Below, piece by piece: positions 35,049 to 46,494 of a stretch of DNA of 60,090 bases. Within the stretch, counting starts at the first letter, position 1; every line of letters starts with the position of its first letter. The notes beneath the pieces are model-generated. The model saw only the letters and a program-made list of their open reading frames with translations, was not told the origin of the DNA and searched no databases. The DNA is taken from NCBI GenBank assembly GCA_943704415.1, contig CALSCO010002003.1:1-60090 (forward strand). The letters are read 5' to 3'. The stretch is from Parvularia atlantis. Lineage: Eukaryota > Opisthokonta > Rotosphaerida. Position numbers and translations under genes: made by a program.

Positions 35049-35361
35049 GACGGTGGGCTCCGCAGTCTCGGCGGCGCTACAGGCGACGGCCGCGGCGTCC
35101 CCGAAGCCGCTGCTGCCGCCGCCGCCGCCGTCCGCGGGCGCCGCGCGCGACGCGACGCCCGCCACACTGGGCCCGTGCGATTGCGCAGTCATCCGTAACT
35201 CCGACATACTGTCAACCCCTTGTCTCTCGATCGCGCCGTTGTCCGGCATGCTGCCTAACATCTCATCGCTCGTGATCGCTATGTCCGGCATGCTTCTAAG
35301 CGTGTTATCGATGTTAAGCGCAATGTCCGGCATGCGTTCAAGAGAGGGGTTTCACATAGGC
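35049..35361. promoter_or_regulatory. divergent promoter with three copies of a TGTCCGGCATGC element
   Basis: Between the F-box/WD40 gene and PAN2 lies an AT-richer patch (35200-35345) with the 12-mer TGTCCGGCATGC three times, at 35243-35254, 35282-35293 and 35322-35333. The core contains the palindrome GCATGC. Copy spacings of 39 and 40 bp make a loose tandem array. The same DNA is open in the minus frame (repeated SMPDIA-like peptides), so it could alternatively encode an N-terminal extension. I favour a shared cis-element because of its base composition and position. Confidence 0.5.
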
Positions 35362-38016
35362 ATGAACACGTGGTCCGAGCTCTCGCGCATCGCGCCCGCG
35401 GCCGGCGCGGTCGGGGCGGGCGCGGTGGGCGCGGCGTTCGACGCACAGGAGGAGCTGCTGTGGACGTGGACCGATGTGGGGGTGCGAGGAGGACGCCGCG
35501 GTGGTCGCGCACGCCGCTCAGATCGCGCTGCCGCATGAAGAGCCGCGTCGCATCGCACATCGCGCCCGACTGGGCCCGCTTCACCGCCTTCCGCGCGGGC
35601 GGCGGCGCGCTGCGCCAGGTCGTGACGGACCCGATGGGCGTGCTGGTTGTGGCGGGGCAGGTGCGCGTGCATCGCCAGCCGCACGAGAGCCGCACGCTCA
35701 CCCGCGATCGCAGGGCGTCAGCCGGCACGCGCGGACCGGCGCGGCGCTGCACGTCACCAGGCGCGTCTCACCCGCGTCGCATGCGCGTTTCATACGTGTT
35801 GCGCGGCCGTCTCACCCGCTCCGCGCTCCGCGCGCATCGCAGCCTCGGCGACTTGTACGACCTCACGTGTGCGCTCGCCACCGGCGCCGGCTCGTCCTCG
35901 TTCTACCTCGGCGGGCAGCAGCCGAGCGTGCTGCTGTACGACGCGGCCGTGGGGCGGGTGTGCGGCCGCGTGTGCTGTGGTGGTGCTGTTGCTGATCTAC
36001 GGTGGCAGACCGTGCGCGGGACGCCGCTGGATGACTCGGCCGTGCTCATGCGCCTCGGCGGGCGCTTCCTGTGCACGGCGTCGGCCGCGGGCGCCGTCGC
36101 CTTCCGCGACCCGCGCTCAATGGCTGTCGAGACGCGCTTCGAGGCGCACAATGGCACGGTCGCCGATATGGACGTGTCGGGCAACCTGCTCGTGACCTGC
36201 GGCTACTCGACACGCCGCGACGGGCAGTACGCGCTGGACCCGTTCGTCAAGGTGTACGACGTGCGCACATTCCGCCCGCTCGCGCCTCTATCGTACCCGC
36301 CCGGTGTGCACGTCGACCGCAGTGACCGCTGCGCTACTGACGCGGACGCGCAGGGCCGCAGCACGTGCGCTTCCACCCGCGCTTCGCCTCGACCATCTTC
36401 ATGGTGTCACAGCACGGCTCGTTCCAGCTGGGTGAGGCCGGCAGCAGTGTGAGCACGTCGTCGTTCTTTCAGCTCGACCTCGGTGGCCAGTACTGCACCT
36501 CGTTCGACGTCTCGTCGTCTGGCAACGTGCGCCGCCATCCGGTCGGGTGCCGCGTTGACGTGTGGCTCAGATGCTCGCGTTCAGCGACTCGACCGGGACG
36601 GCGCACCTCTGGACGATGAGCGAGCAGCCGCAGGTCAACATGTACTCGCAGCCAAGCGAGCCGCTGCCGTCGCTGCCGACACTGCCCGCGTTTGACATTG
36701 ACGAGCGCGTGCGTGCACTGCCGGTTTAGTGCTTGCCGGCTCATGCGCACGCGCACGCCAGACGCCACTCAACATCGTCGGTATGCCGTTCTACAACCAG
36801 CCACTCTTCTCGCTGTGGCCCAACACGCTCACGTTCCGCGCGTGCCCGCCGCCGCCGTGCGTGTGCGCTTGTCGCACAGCGCGCATGTGCCCACCAGCTG
36901 CACTACCAGGTACCTCGACCCGGCCATCCTCGCTCACGTCAAGCAAATTGGCTTTGTTGGCTACGCGCCAAACCCGCGCGACCGGCACCGCAACCAGGCA
37001 CGTCACCACGGCGTTGTGCTGCCCGCCAACACACTTACGCTCGACGCAGGTGCCCAAGCCGCGGCCGCCCCCGCAGGCCGAGCAGGACCGCCCGCGCTTC
37101 CGCAGCGAGCTCGAGCGCCTGGAGGCAAAGAGCCAGGGCGGCACGACCACGCAGCGGGCCGGCGCCGTGTCGGTGTGCAGACGCGCATGACGCTCCCGTG
37201 CGGGCTGACGCGGCGCCGCAGCCGGGCGTCGTGCTGCCGCCGACCGGGGACACGCCCAAGACCGCGGTCGTGCCCAAGCACTACCGCCGCGTTGAGATCC
37301 AGTACTCGCGGCTGGGCGTGGAGGACTTTGACTTTGGGTGCGCCCACTGAGCTCGCACCTGCGCGCGGTGTGGCTCACGCAGCGATCCGCAGGTTTTACA
37401 ACAGCACCAAGTTCTCGGGCCTGGAGACGCACATCCAGAACTCGTACTGCAACGCGCTGCTGCAGGTGCGCCGCGCGCGTGCGTGCGCACGACACCTGAG
37501 ACCGCCCAGACGTTGTATTTTCTCCCGCCGTTCCGCCACCTCATGGTCGAGCACGTCGCCAAGGTGCACTCGAAGGACGGGTGTCTTGCGTGTGAGCTCG
37601 GCTACCTTTTCCGTGCGCGAGCCCGCTTCGACGTCGCGCTGTGCTGTGACACACGCGCGCGCAGGCATGCTTGACGACTCGGACGGGTTCAACTGCCACT
37701 CGAGCAACTTTCTGCGCGCGTTCCGCTCGATCCCGCAGGGTGCGCACCGCGGCGCGGCCGCGGCTGAGTGCTCACGCTACAAGTGCCGCAGCCGGCGCGC
37801 TCAGCCTGTTCGAGCCTGAGGACCCGACGCCGCAGATGTCGTACCTGCCGCTTATCCAGAACCTCGCGCGGTTCCTGCTGCAGCACGTCCAGCAGGAGCT
37901 CGAAGGGTGCGTGACGGCCTGACAGTGCTGACGACACTGACTCGCGTTTGGGTGGCGGACAGCGCCAGCATCGCCTTCCTCGAGAAGCCAGGTGCGCGCG
38001 CTGCGTGCGGCAGGGT

Positions 38017-38053
<37 letters not shown>

Positions 38054-40170
38054 CTCGCGCTTTGGCGTGCAGATGTGCCATCGGCGACGCTCGAGGGCCT
38101 CTTCGCGCTGCACTCGACCGTGACGGAGCAGTGCCGTGCGTGCAAGAACGAGAGCAGGTGCGTCAACGTCGGCACACGCCTCTGCGCCTGCTGACCAGGA
38201 CGCGGCAGGCGCGACACCACGACGCTCGTGTTTGACGTTCACCGCACCTTCACCGACGGTGGCGACCTCGCGCCGCTGCTGGCGTCCGGGCTGAACAAGC
38301 AGGCGCTGGTGCGTTTGGTCCTCCTGCTCGCCTGGCCGTGCGTTGACCGTGCCGGAACGCAGACCAAGGCCTGGTGTAGCGCGTGCGACAAATACCGTCA
38401 GGTCTCGCAGCGCAAGCGCGCAACGGTGCTGTCGCCCGTGCTGCTGGTCAACATCATCCCGCCGTCGTCGTCCGGTACCGACAAGGACGGCATCGCTGAG
38501 CCGCTGCGCCTGCCGACCGGCTTCACCGTCGCGCCCGCTGGGGCGCCGGCGGGAGACAACGAGGCGGGCGCGCAGCCGGCGTTCAGCATCAAGCTGCAGC
38601 ACCCGCGCGCGCGCGCCAATCTCGCAGCGCGCTTCGAGGCCGAGGCAGTCGAGTCGCCGCTCGTCGAGGCCGATGCACTCACGCCCGCCGACACGCCTGC
38701 CGACGTGGCCGCCGAGGAAGGCGACGCACCCGACGAGAACAAGGAGTACATGCTCGTCGTGCGTGCCCGCTCGCATTCGCTGCACAACCTGACGTGGCAT
38801 GTGCGTGGCAGAGCGTGATTGCGCAAGTGCAAAACGGCAGCGAGCGGCCGCACCTCGTCTCGCACGTGCGCGGTACGTTTCTTGCACTGCCGCTTCAAGC
38901 GCTCACGCGCGCCGCAGTGCCGCCCGCGTACCACGCGCGCAACCGGTCCGAGCCAGCGCCGGGGCTCGAGTGGTACCTGTTTAACGACTTTCTCGTCACG
39001 CCGCTGGCCGAGCACAAGGCGCTCGCCCTCGCCACGTGGAAGGTGCCGGCGACGCTGTGCTTCGTGCGGCGCGACGTGTGGACGGCGTTTGTGGGGCGGA
39101 CCGAGCGTGCGCCGCGGCTGGACCCGTCGTTCCTGGTCGAGGCGCGGCCGATGTGCGTCGTGCCACGCGTGTCGTTGCTGCTCGCTCACGGGCGACCGCA
39201 GCAACGGCTCGCACGGCCTCAACGCCGTCCTCAGCCTGCGCCCGAGCGAGCTGCAGCGCCTCGGCCCGGACTTTCTGTGCGCGATCGACGCCGAGTTTGT
39301 CTCGACGCGGGCGGTGCGTTGTGCACATGCGGCTGCGGGTGCACTGACGAGCGGTGCGCGGGGCGCAGGAGGAGAGCGAGGTGCGCTCGGACGGCACGCG
39401 CGGCATCATCCGGCCCCCGCGCATGCTGCTCGCGCGCGTCTCGGCCGTGCGCGGCAGCGGGCTCGACGACCCGCAGGACGAGGACCGGCTGCTGTTTGGG
39501 CGCCCGTTCATGGACGACTACATCGCGGCCGTGCGTGCTCACTGCCGTTCTTGGTTGCGCGCTGCTGATTAGGGGGTGGCCGCGCAAAAAGACCGAGCCC
39601 ATCGTCGACTACCTGACCAAGTTCAGCGGCATCCAGCCCGGCGACCTCGACCCGACCACGTCGCTCTACTCGCTCACGACGCTCAAGACGGCCTACCGCA
39701 AGTTGTGCATCCTCGTTGAGAGCGGCTGCCGCTTTGTCGGGCACGGCTTGCGCCAGGACTTTCGCATCATCAGTACGCGCCGTTGTGTGCTGCAGCCTGC
39801 CTCGCTCATGACCGCGCCAGACATCCGCGTGCCGCCGGCGCAGGTCGTTGACACGGTCGACATGTACCACCTCAAGGGCCAGCGCAAGATCTCGCTGCGG
39901 TGCGCCTTGCCCCTCCATCGCCCCCTTCTTTACGGCGCCTCACGCCGGCGCCGCAGCTTCCTTGCGTGGTACCTGCTCAAGCGCGAGATCCAGGCCGACA
40001 TGCACAGCTCGGTCGAGGACTCGCAGACGGCGCTGCTGCTGTACAAGCTCTACCGCGGCCTGCAGCGCGACGGGCGCTTCGACGAGACGCTGCAGGACGT
40101 GTACGACATGGGCCGCCAGCTCAACTGGACCGTGCCGTCGCAGCACGCAGGCCCGCCATTCCTGCAGTGA
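35362..40170 (+). CDS. PAN2: PAN2, catalytic subunit of the PAN2-PAN3 poly(A) nuclease
   Basis: PAN2 trims poly(A) tails in the cytoplasm as a 3'-5' exonuclease. The start is the ATG at 35362 (MNTWSELSRIAPAAG). A WD40 propeller covers 35400-36720 (HIAPDWARFTAFRAGGGALR, FEAHNGTVADMDVSGNLLVT, CGYSTRRDGQYALDPFVKVY). A pseudo-UCH domain runs from about 37395 (FYNSTKFSGLETHIQNSYCN) to 39190 and includes the zinc-type CKNE and CSACDKY cysteines. The DEDDh exonuclease has AIDAEFVS (Asp, Glu), HGLRQDFRII (Asp) and MHSSVEDSQTALLLY (His, Asp), so all catalytic residues are present. The tail ends at 40170, only 22 bp from the stop of the facing gene. More than 15 short introns interrupt it; one carries a 31-nt C-run. 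Family order (WD40-UCH-RNase) is intact. Confidence 0.93.
38020..38050. repeat. C31 homopolymer in a PAN2 intron
   Basis: An unbroken run of about 31 cytosines sits directly before the branch point (TAACTCGCGC...GTGCAG), taking the place of a pyrimidine tract. The complementary G-run could form a G-quadruplex. Exact length may be affected by sequencing. Confidence 0.9.
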
Positions 40171-40191
40171 CCTGTGTGTACAGTGCGGTCT

Positions 40192-41447
40192 CTAGACGGT
40201 GCGCGGTCGCTTGGGCTTGGCCTTGAGCTTCTTCTTGGCGGCCGGGCCCGAGCCGTGCGAGCGCCGCAGGGTGGGCAGGCTGTCCTTGGACGCGTGGGCG
40301 CCCTCGAACGTGCGCGGCTGGCGCGCCGCGGGCGAGCGCAACTGCTGCGGGCCCCGCCACTGCTGCACCTGCCGCCGCTGTTGCTGCTGCTGCTGCTGCT
40401 GCTGCTGGTGCACATGCTTCTCGGCCAGGGCGCGCTTCGGGTCCTTTGCGCGCGTGATGCGCAGCGTACGGCCCTCGACCTCGACGCCGCCGAGCTTGAG
40501 CGCCAGCCCCACGCTCGCGTTGTCCTTGAACGTGACGAATGCAAAGCCCTTGCCGAGGTTCGTGGTCGGGTCGCGCACGATGCGCACGTGGTCGATCTCG
40601 CCCGACGGCGCAAACGTCTCCCACAGGTGCTCGTCCGTCGCCACAAAGGGCAGGTTGCCGACGAAGATCGTGCGGCGGTGGTCGGGCACCTCGTCCGCGC
40701 GCGCTGCCGCGTCCACGCGCAGGTGCTTGCCGTCAAGCAGCGTGCCGTTCTCGGCCAGCGCGGCCGCGATCGACGCGCCGTCGGCGTACTTGATGTAGGC
40801 GTTGCACACGTCGACCTTGTCGCTGAGCACGCCGCCGCGCGCCGCGAACTTGCGCGGTATCTTGAGGCTTCCCACGGGCTGTGCGGCGCGCACTGTCAGC
40901 AACCGTCCATCGCTGGTTAAAGCGGGCGCACCACGGAGCGGAAGCGCACAGACTCGACCGTGCCGTGCGCCCCGAAGCGCCGCAGCAGCTCACGCTTGCC
41001 GGCGCGCGTGATGCACGTCACCGGCAGATTGCCCACAAACACCGTGCGCGCGCGCTCCTCGGGTGTCTCGCCGTCCTTGCGCGGCTTCATCTGAGCGGTC
41101 GCTTCGACGTCTTCCTCGTCGTCGATGGCTGCGGCATCCTCGTCGTCGACGGCCGCGTGCTGCGCCTCGTACCGCGCCTCGATTGTGTCGTCGGCCTCGT
41201 CCTGGTCCTCGTCCTCCGCCTCGTCCTGGTCCTCGTCCTCCGCCTCGTCCTCGTCGTCGCTGCCCATCTCTCGCGCGCCGCGCTGCCGCTTCGTCGCGGG
41301 TCGCGGGCGCCTGATCGCGCTCGTCTCCGCCTTTGTCGCATCGGCCGCGGGCGCAGCGGCGGCAGCGGTCGCCTTCGGGACGAGCCGCACCGGCGGCAGC
41401 GCGGCCGGCTTGCTGTGCGCAAACAGCGCAGCGATCTCCGTGTCCAT
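40192..41447 (-). CDS. RBM34/Nop12-like nucleolar RNA-binding protein with two RRMs
   Basis: Nop12/RBM34 proteins act in nucleolar pre-60S ribosome assembly. The start at 41447 (MDTEIAALFAHSKPAALPPV) leads to a basic stretch and a very acidic repeat (DEAEDEDQDEAEDEDQDEAD). RRM1 follows (ARTVFVGNLPVTC, LLRRFGAHGTVESVRFRSV). One intron at about 40940-40882 (GTGCGCCCGC...GCCGCACAG) leads to the rest of RRM1 and to RRM2 (RRTIFVGNLPFVATDEHLWE, GKGFAFVTFKDNASVGLALK). RNP1 and RNP2 signatures are present in RRM2. A 10-Gln run and a Lys/Arg-rich tail (KKKLKAKPKRPRTV) suggest nucleolar targeting. The acidic N-terminus and the tandem RRMs with a long first one match RBM34/Nop12. Confidence 0.82.
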
Positions 41448-41565
41448 CCCGCTGTAATACTCGACGCTCGAAGTGGACACGTGCAGACTGTATGTCTGCG
41501 CGGACAGCCTTTCGCTCCATGTCTCGCTAGCCCAAACCCCCCTCGCATCCCCGCCACGCGCTCGG

Positions 41566-42281
41566 TCACTCGTCGCCGTGCGCGGCACCGCCCGCCCGCG
41601 GCTGGCCGAGCTCGGCGCTGAGCTTGTCGAAGGGCAGGTGGCGCTCGGCCTGCGCGCGGGCGCGCGCGCATGATCAGCAGCCCGTCGGCACGGTCCCATC
41701 GGCACGGTCGCAGCGCGCGCGCGCGCGAGCACGCACCACAGGCTTCCACGAGGCCGGGTTGTACAGGCCGACGACCGAGTAGACCACATAGAGCCCGCCA
41801 AACGCGCCGGCCAGCGCGAGGAGCGCCTCCCACTTGGCAATGAACGGGTCCTGGTCGTACACCCACACGCCCGTGACCTCGTCCTGCTCCGGCAGCTGTG
41901 CGCGTCGTGTGCAGCGCGTGAGTGCTTGCCGGCCACGAGCAGACAACGGGGTGCAACCGGCTCCTCGAAGGTGCGGCGGTCTTGCCGGTCCCAGTACTTG
42001 TGCGGGTCGCGCAGCTGCGCCGAGGCCATCCTGTGCAAGCGTCCGCGTCAGCCCCGCGCGCTGCTGCCGAGGCCCCGCTGGAGAAAAACGCACGACGTGT
42101 TTGGGTAGTCGCCGATCTGGCGGTCGCCGTCCTGCGCGCACGCGCGCCCTCCGCGTCAGCCCAAGCAGCAGCAGCGAGAGCGAGGGCGGCGCACGTTCAT
42201 GCCGCGCCGCGGGTGCGCCGCACGCTGCGCCGCGCGCACGGCCGTCGGCAGCAGCCGCGCCGTTCTGAGCGCGGCCGCCAT
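41566..42281 (-). CDS. NDUFB8: mitochondrial complex I subunit NDUFB8-like
   Basis: NDUFB8 (ASHI) is an accessory subunit of the complex I membrane arm. The start at 42281 gives a clear import leader (MAAALRTARLLPTAVRAAQR). Introns of the local type join MN to DGDRQIGDYPNTS, then to MASAQLRDPHKYWDRQDRRT and FEEP, matching the human DYPxxPxxS...DPWYSWD segment. The next exon has VWVYDQDPFIAKWEALLALA and a single membrane helix ending VVYSVVGLYNPASWKP. The final exon has LPFDKLSAELGQPRAGGAAH and stops at 41566, resembling PYNNLYLERGG in human NDUFB8. Length, about 150 aa, fits the family. It is divergent from the VARP gene. Confidence 0.8.
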
Positions 42282-42525
42282 GTCTCCCGCCGCTCTCGCT
42301 CTCACCGCAAACTCCGCCCTGCTGTGAAGTTCTTTATGACACATCATGTCGATGTCCGTCCTGCTGCGAAGCGTATGACAGCCGATGAGGGCAGACTGCA
42401 CCCATGATGCGATGCGCATGATCAGTAATGAGCGCAAGGTGCCGCCATTTTGCAAAGCGCGTGGCTAGATCCGCGTGAGACGTTGTCTGCTTGTCGCCGT
42501 CGTCTGCGCCGTCTGCCGCGCCGCG
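42282..42525. promoter_or_regulatory. divergent promoter NDUFB8 / VARP with YY1-like site
   Basis: In this 244-bp gap GCCGCCATTTTG lies at 42441-42452; its complement contains AAAATGGCGGC, close to the YY1 consensus. The middle of the gap (42330-42430) is AT-richer. No TATA box is seen. Function is inference; YY1 binding is established for animals only. Confidence 0.35.
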
Positions 42526-45500
42526 ATGGAGGACGACGACGCGGCCGACATCATCGCGACGACGTCGTACGACGAGGACCTGAGCGTCAACAGCTTCTTC
42601 CGCGCGCTCTTTTCGCGCCACCCGAGGCTGGCCGCGCGGCTCGGCGCCGGCGCCGTCCTGCTTGTGCCGAAGGAGGCCGTGGCCGTGCAGCGTGCGCCTC
42701 TTCCCGCGTTGTGCCCACGTCGCTCACGTCGCGCGCCAGTGGTCGGGACACTGCCGTCGCTCCGCGCGCTCGCGCCCGCCGCGCTCGCCGCCGAGGAGGA
42801 CCTGTTCGCGGCGTACGTCATCCGGCCGTTCTCGGGCGGGTCGACGGTGTGGCGCCAACGTGGCGCCAGAGCGGCGCCCGCGCCACAAGCCTGACACGCG
42901 GCTTGTGGCGCCGCAGGGTGAGTACGTGACGGCCAACAACAAGCTGCTGCGCATCGAGGGCGAGTGGCTGCGCACCCTGGCCGCGTTCCGCGCGCAGCAG
43001 CGCGTGCGCGTGCTGTTTGAGGAGTCGATCGTGAGCAAGACGGTGGCGTGGCGCGCGCGCTCGCGACTCCGCATCGCTGCACGAGCACTGATTGGCATCG
43101 CGTGCGGCCGCAGGGACAGACGCTGCGGGTCATGTGCATCCACGGCGCACTGCCGGGCTGGAGCGAGCAGCGATCGGGCTCGTCGGGCGCGCTGCTCGGC
43201 CGCACCTCGTCGTCCGGCAGCAGCGGCGGCGGCGTGCACCTGCGCTCCGTGATCGACTGCGTCGAGTACCTGTTCCAGCAGCTGCCGCCCGCCAACCACG
43301 ACTTGATGCGCGCCGCCCTCGACGATAGCATTAACAGCTTCCGCGCGGGCCTGACCGACTCGGCCGCCGGCGCCGCCCTCGACGTCATCGCCACGGCGCT
43401 GCGCGAGGACTACGACCGCACCCTGCGCACGTTCGTCAAGCTCAGCACCAACGCGACGCTCGCCGCACGGCGCGCCGCCGGCGCCGTCGAGCGCGCGCGG
43501 CAGGACCTCGGGCGGGCCAAGGTCGCGCTAGAGACATACATCGTCGCGCGGATCCACGCCACCGCGATCGACCGCATCGGCTTTGTCACGGCGCCGCTCG
43601 ATCGCGCGCTCAACGTCGTGCGTTGTCGTGCACGGAGCAAAACCACAGCTCACACACAGTGGCCGCGCAGGTCACGCGCCGCTTCTTGGACATGCCGAGC
43701 CTACTCAAGCCGGCGTTTGTGGCCGCCGCGCGCGCCTCAGCTTTGTCGCTGCGCGAGCTGAACTTCAACACGTCGCCGCTGGAGAAGCTCGTGTGCCTCA
43801 ACCGCGCCATGCAGATTTTCTACGCCACGCTCGCCGCGAGCGACTCGGCCGACGTCCAGGCGCTGTCGTCGGACGACCTTATCCCTTCGCTCATGCTCGT
43901 GGTCGCGCTCGCGGACGTACCCAACTGGCACACGACGCTGCGCTACCTGGACCTGTTCACCCTGGCCGACTCGTACAAACAGCAGATCAGGTGTGTGCCG
44001 CCGACACGTGTCGCTCGTGCTGATCCAGCCGGGCTCAGCTTCTACGTTGCCTCCATGCGTGCGGCCGTGCAGCAGCTCATGCCGCCGTCCGACGAGGACA
44101 GCGCGCACACCGTCCACAGTGCACCGGCCGCAGAGGCAGCGCCGGCCGCCGACACCGACGAGGGCGCGAGTGCCGAGACGCGCGACGACGCTGACGAGGT
44201 CGTGCGCGACACGCATGTGCGTCCTGTCTTGCGTGTCAGTGCTGTACGCTCACCACCCGCGCCAGCCGCTGTACGAGCACCCGCTGTTCTCTGCCACGGC
44301 CCTGGGCGACGTGCCCCTGATTGACGCGCTGCTGGCGGCCGTCGACAGCGCCAACAGCACACTGGCCGCGCGCCCCGCGCACCACCCGTTGTGCGAGTGC
44401 GACCTGTGCAAGCGGGTGCGCGCGCGCGCACCGCCGCGACCGAGCGATCGCTCACGCGGCACGCACACGCCAGGCCGTGCAGAGCAGCGAGGCCGGTATT
44501 TACGCGCAGCACGGGGCCGACCGCCTCACACCGCTGCACGTGGCCGTCCTACACGGGCAGTACGACGCGGCCGCCGCGTTGCTGCGGCACGGTGCGATCG
44601 TCGACGCGGTCGACACGCGGCGGCGCACACCGCTGCACTTTGTCTGCCGCACCGGCGACGAGCGCCTGATGCAGCTGCTGCTCGACCACGGCGCCAACAT
44701 CGCCGCCACCGACAGCCAGGGTACGCGCCTGCGCGATGCTGTGTGGCCTGCTGAGCGCCGGCCGCGCGCAGGCAACACGATGCTGCACTTTGCCGCGCTC
44801 TACGACCAGCGCACGCTCATAGCGCCGATCTGCCGCGCGTACGCCTCCAGCTCCGCCGTGCCGGGGCCGGGCACCGTCGTGCCGGCCACGCCGACGGGGA
44901 TCGCGCTGCCCGCGCCATTCGCGCGGCAGGCGTCCGTCTCTGCGTTCCTCGCGTCGCGCCCCGACACGGACGCGTTCGCCGTCGGCAACATGCAGGTCGC
45001 GCTGGCCATGGTCAACATCGGCAACAGCGAGGGCGGTACGTGTCCCGGCCGGCGCGTGCATGCATCGCCCGCTGACTGTGCACGCTGCCGCTGCCGGTAG
45101 ACTCGCCGCTGCATGTGGCCGCGCACTGGGGCTACGTCGACGTGTGCTGCGAGCTCGTCGGCTGGGGCGCGCTGTGGGGCGCGCGCAACCACGCACACCT
45201 CACGCCCGCGCAAGTCTCGCTCGACCCGGAGACCGTCGCCACACTCAACGCGCTCGGCGAGGTCGACCAGACCTCGTCCGCATCGCTCCCCACGGCATCG
45301 TCGGCGCGCACGTCCACCGCCGTGCCGCAGTCGTCGCCCTCGCCGCTGTCGGCCTCGTCACTGTCGTCGCGCGAGCCCGAGCCTGGGAGCAGCTCGCAGC
45401 CGGCGACCGCGTCACTGCTATTTGCGTCGCCGGCCAGCGACGTGTCGCTCGCGACGGCCGCGGTGCGTCGGGTGTCGGTCTTTGTGGACTCTGCGATGCC

Positions 45501-45927
45501 GATGGACGCCGCCGTGACGCAGTCCGGCCAGCGGCGCAAGTCGCGCGCGGACCTGAGCCGGCTGTCGCTGGCGGACGTGGACTCTGACGAGGAGGCTGCG
45601 CTGTTCAGCGCCGTGCCCGTGACGCCCAGCACGGCGCCAGCCCGCGTCACGCCGGACGACGAGCTCGTGTCGCCGCCGCCGCCGCCGCCCGCATCGGCCC
45701 AACAGCACCACTCGCTCATGAACCAGCTGCTGCGCAACGACGCCGTGCCGTCCGCGACGCCGCCTGTGCTGCCGGCCGTGGACGCGCCGCAGCTGCCGTC
45801 AGACAGCGTCAAGCATCACCCGCTGTGCACGTGCCCGATGTGCCTGTGGTCGCCCGCGGCACCGGCCCTGCCCGTGGCCGCGCCCGTCGCCGCCGAGGTC
45901 GCCGTGGAGGAGCGGAGCGAGGGGTGA
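42526..45927 (+). CDS. ANKRD27: VARP/ANKRD27 ortholog: VPS9 Rab-GEF, ankyrin repeats, two VPS29-binding Cys motifs
   Basis: VARP is a Rab21 GEF and Rab32/38 effector that rides retromer by binding VPS29. The start is the ATG at 42526 (MEDDDAADIIATTSYDEDLS), and NSFFRALFSRHPRLAARLGA parallels the YDEDILKNPFYLALQKCRP opening of human VARP. The VPS9 domain is at about 43250-44080 (SPLEKLVCLNRAMQIFYATL, ALSSDDLIPSLMLVVALADV, PNWHTTLRYLD). The first Cys motif HHPLCECDLCKR lies at 44381-44415, between VPS9 and the ankyrins. Ankyrin repeats span 44515-45220 (DRLTPLHVAVLHGQYDAAAA). A Ser-rich linker leads to the second Cys motif HHPLCTCPMCLW at 45814-45849, 24 residues before the stop. Human VARP has both motifs and a second ankyrin block; here that second block is missing. 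Confidence 0.9.
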
Positions 45928-46009
45928 CATGCGAGCGGCGCTTGTACCGCCCGAACGCGGCTGTCCACGCAGTCACGTGCCGTCGACGTCCATGTCACGT
46001 GAGCGAAAC

Positions 46010-46463
46010 ATGAGCTCACGGCGGAAGTTTGACCGAGCACCGAGTGAGGCGATGGCGATGGCTGCCGTGCGACGCGCCGCCGCTGCCGCCGCTGCGCCGT
46101 GGCGCGGCCTGTGGACTGGGCGCGTCGTGCTCGGTGCGCGGCGCCGCTGCGGCATCGCCGTTCTCGCGCTGATCGGGAGCTGATCGTGGGTCACGGCGCA
46201 CGCAGCGCACTTCAACGGCGTCTTCTACAGCCCCGATCAGGACGCGCTCGCGCGGATGCGCCCCGAGGACGCGCGCGCCAAGCTCCAGCCGAGCGCCAAG
46301 CTGCGCCTGAGTGCGGCCGCACCCTTCCCTCGTGGCGATGCGGATGGTGTGCTCACGAGGCGGTCGCCGCGCAGCCGACGGGATGACGGCCGGGCAGGTC
46401 GCCGACCAGATCCTCAAGCTGATGGCGGGGCCCGGGCGGAAGGCCAAGGTGCGGCCGACCACG

Positions 46464-46494
<31 letters not shown>

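Noticed and set aside
35049-35333. N-terminal extension of the F-box/WD40 protein from the ATG at 35333
   Set aside because: The frame is open, but low GC bias and repeated 12-mers fit promoter sequence better; kept only as an alternative.
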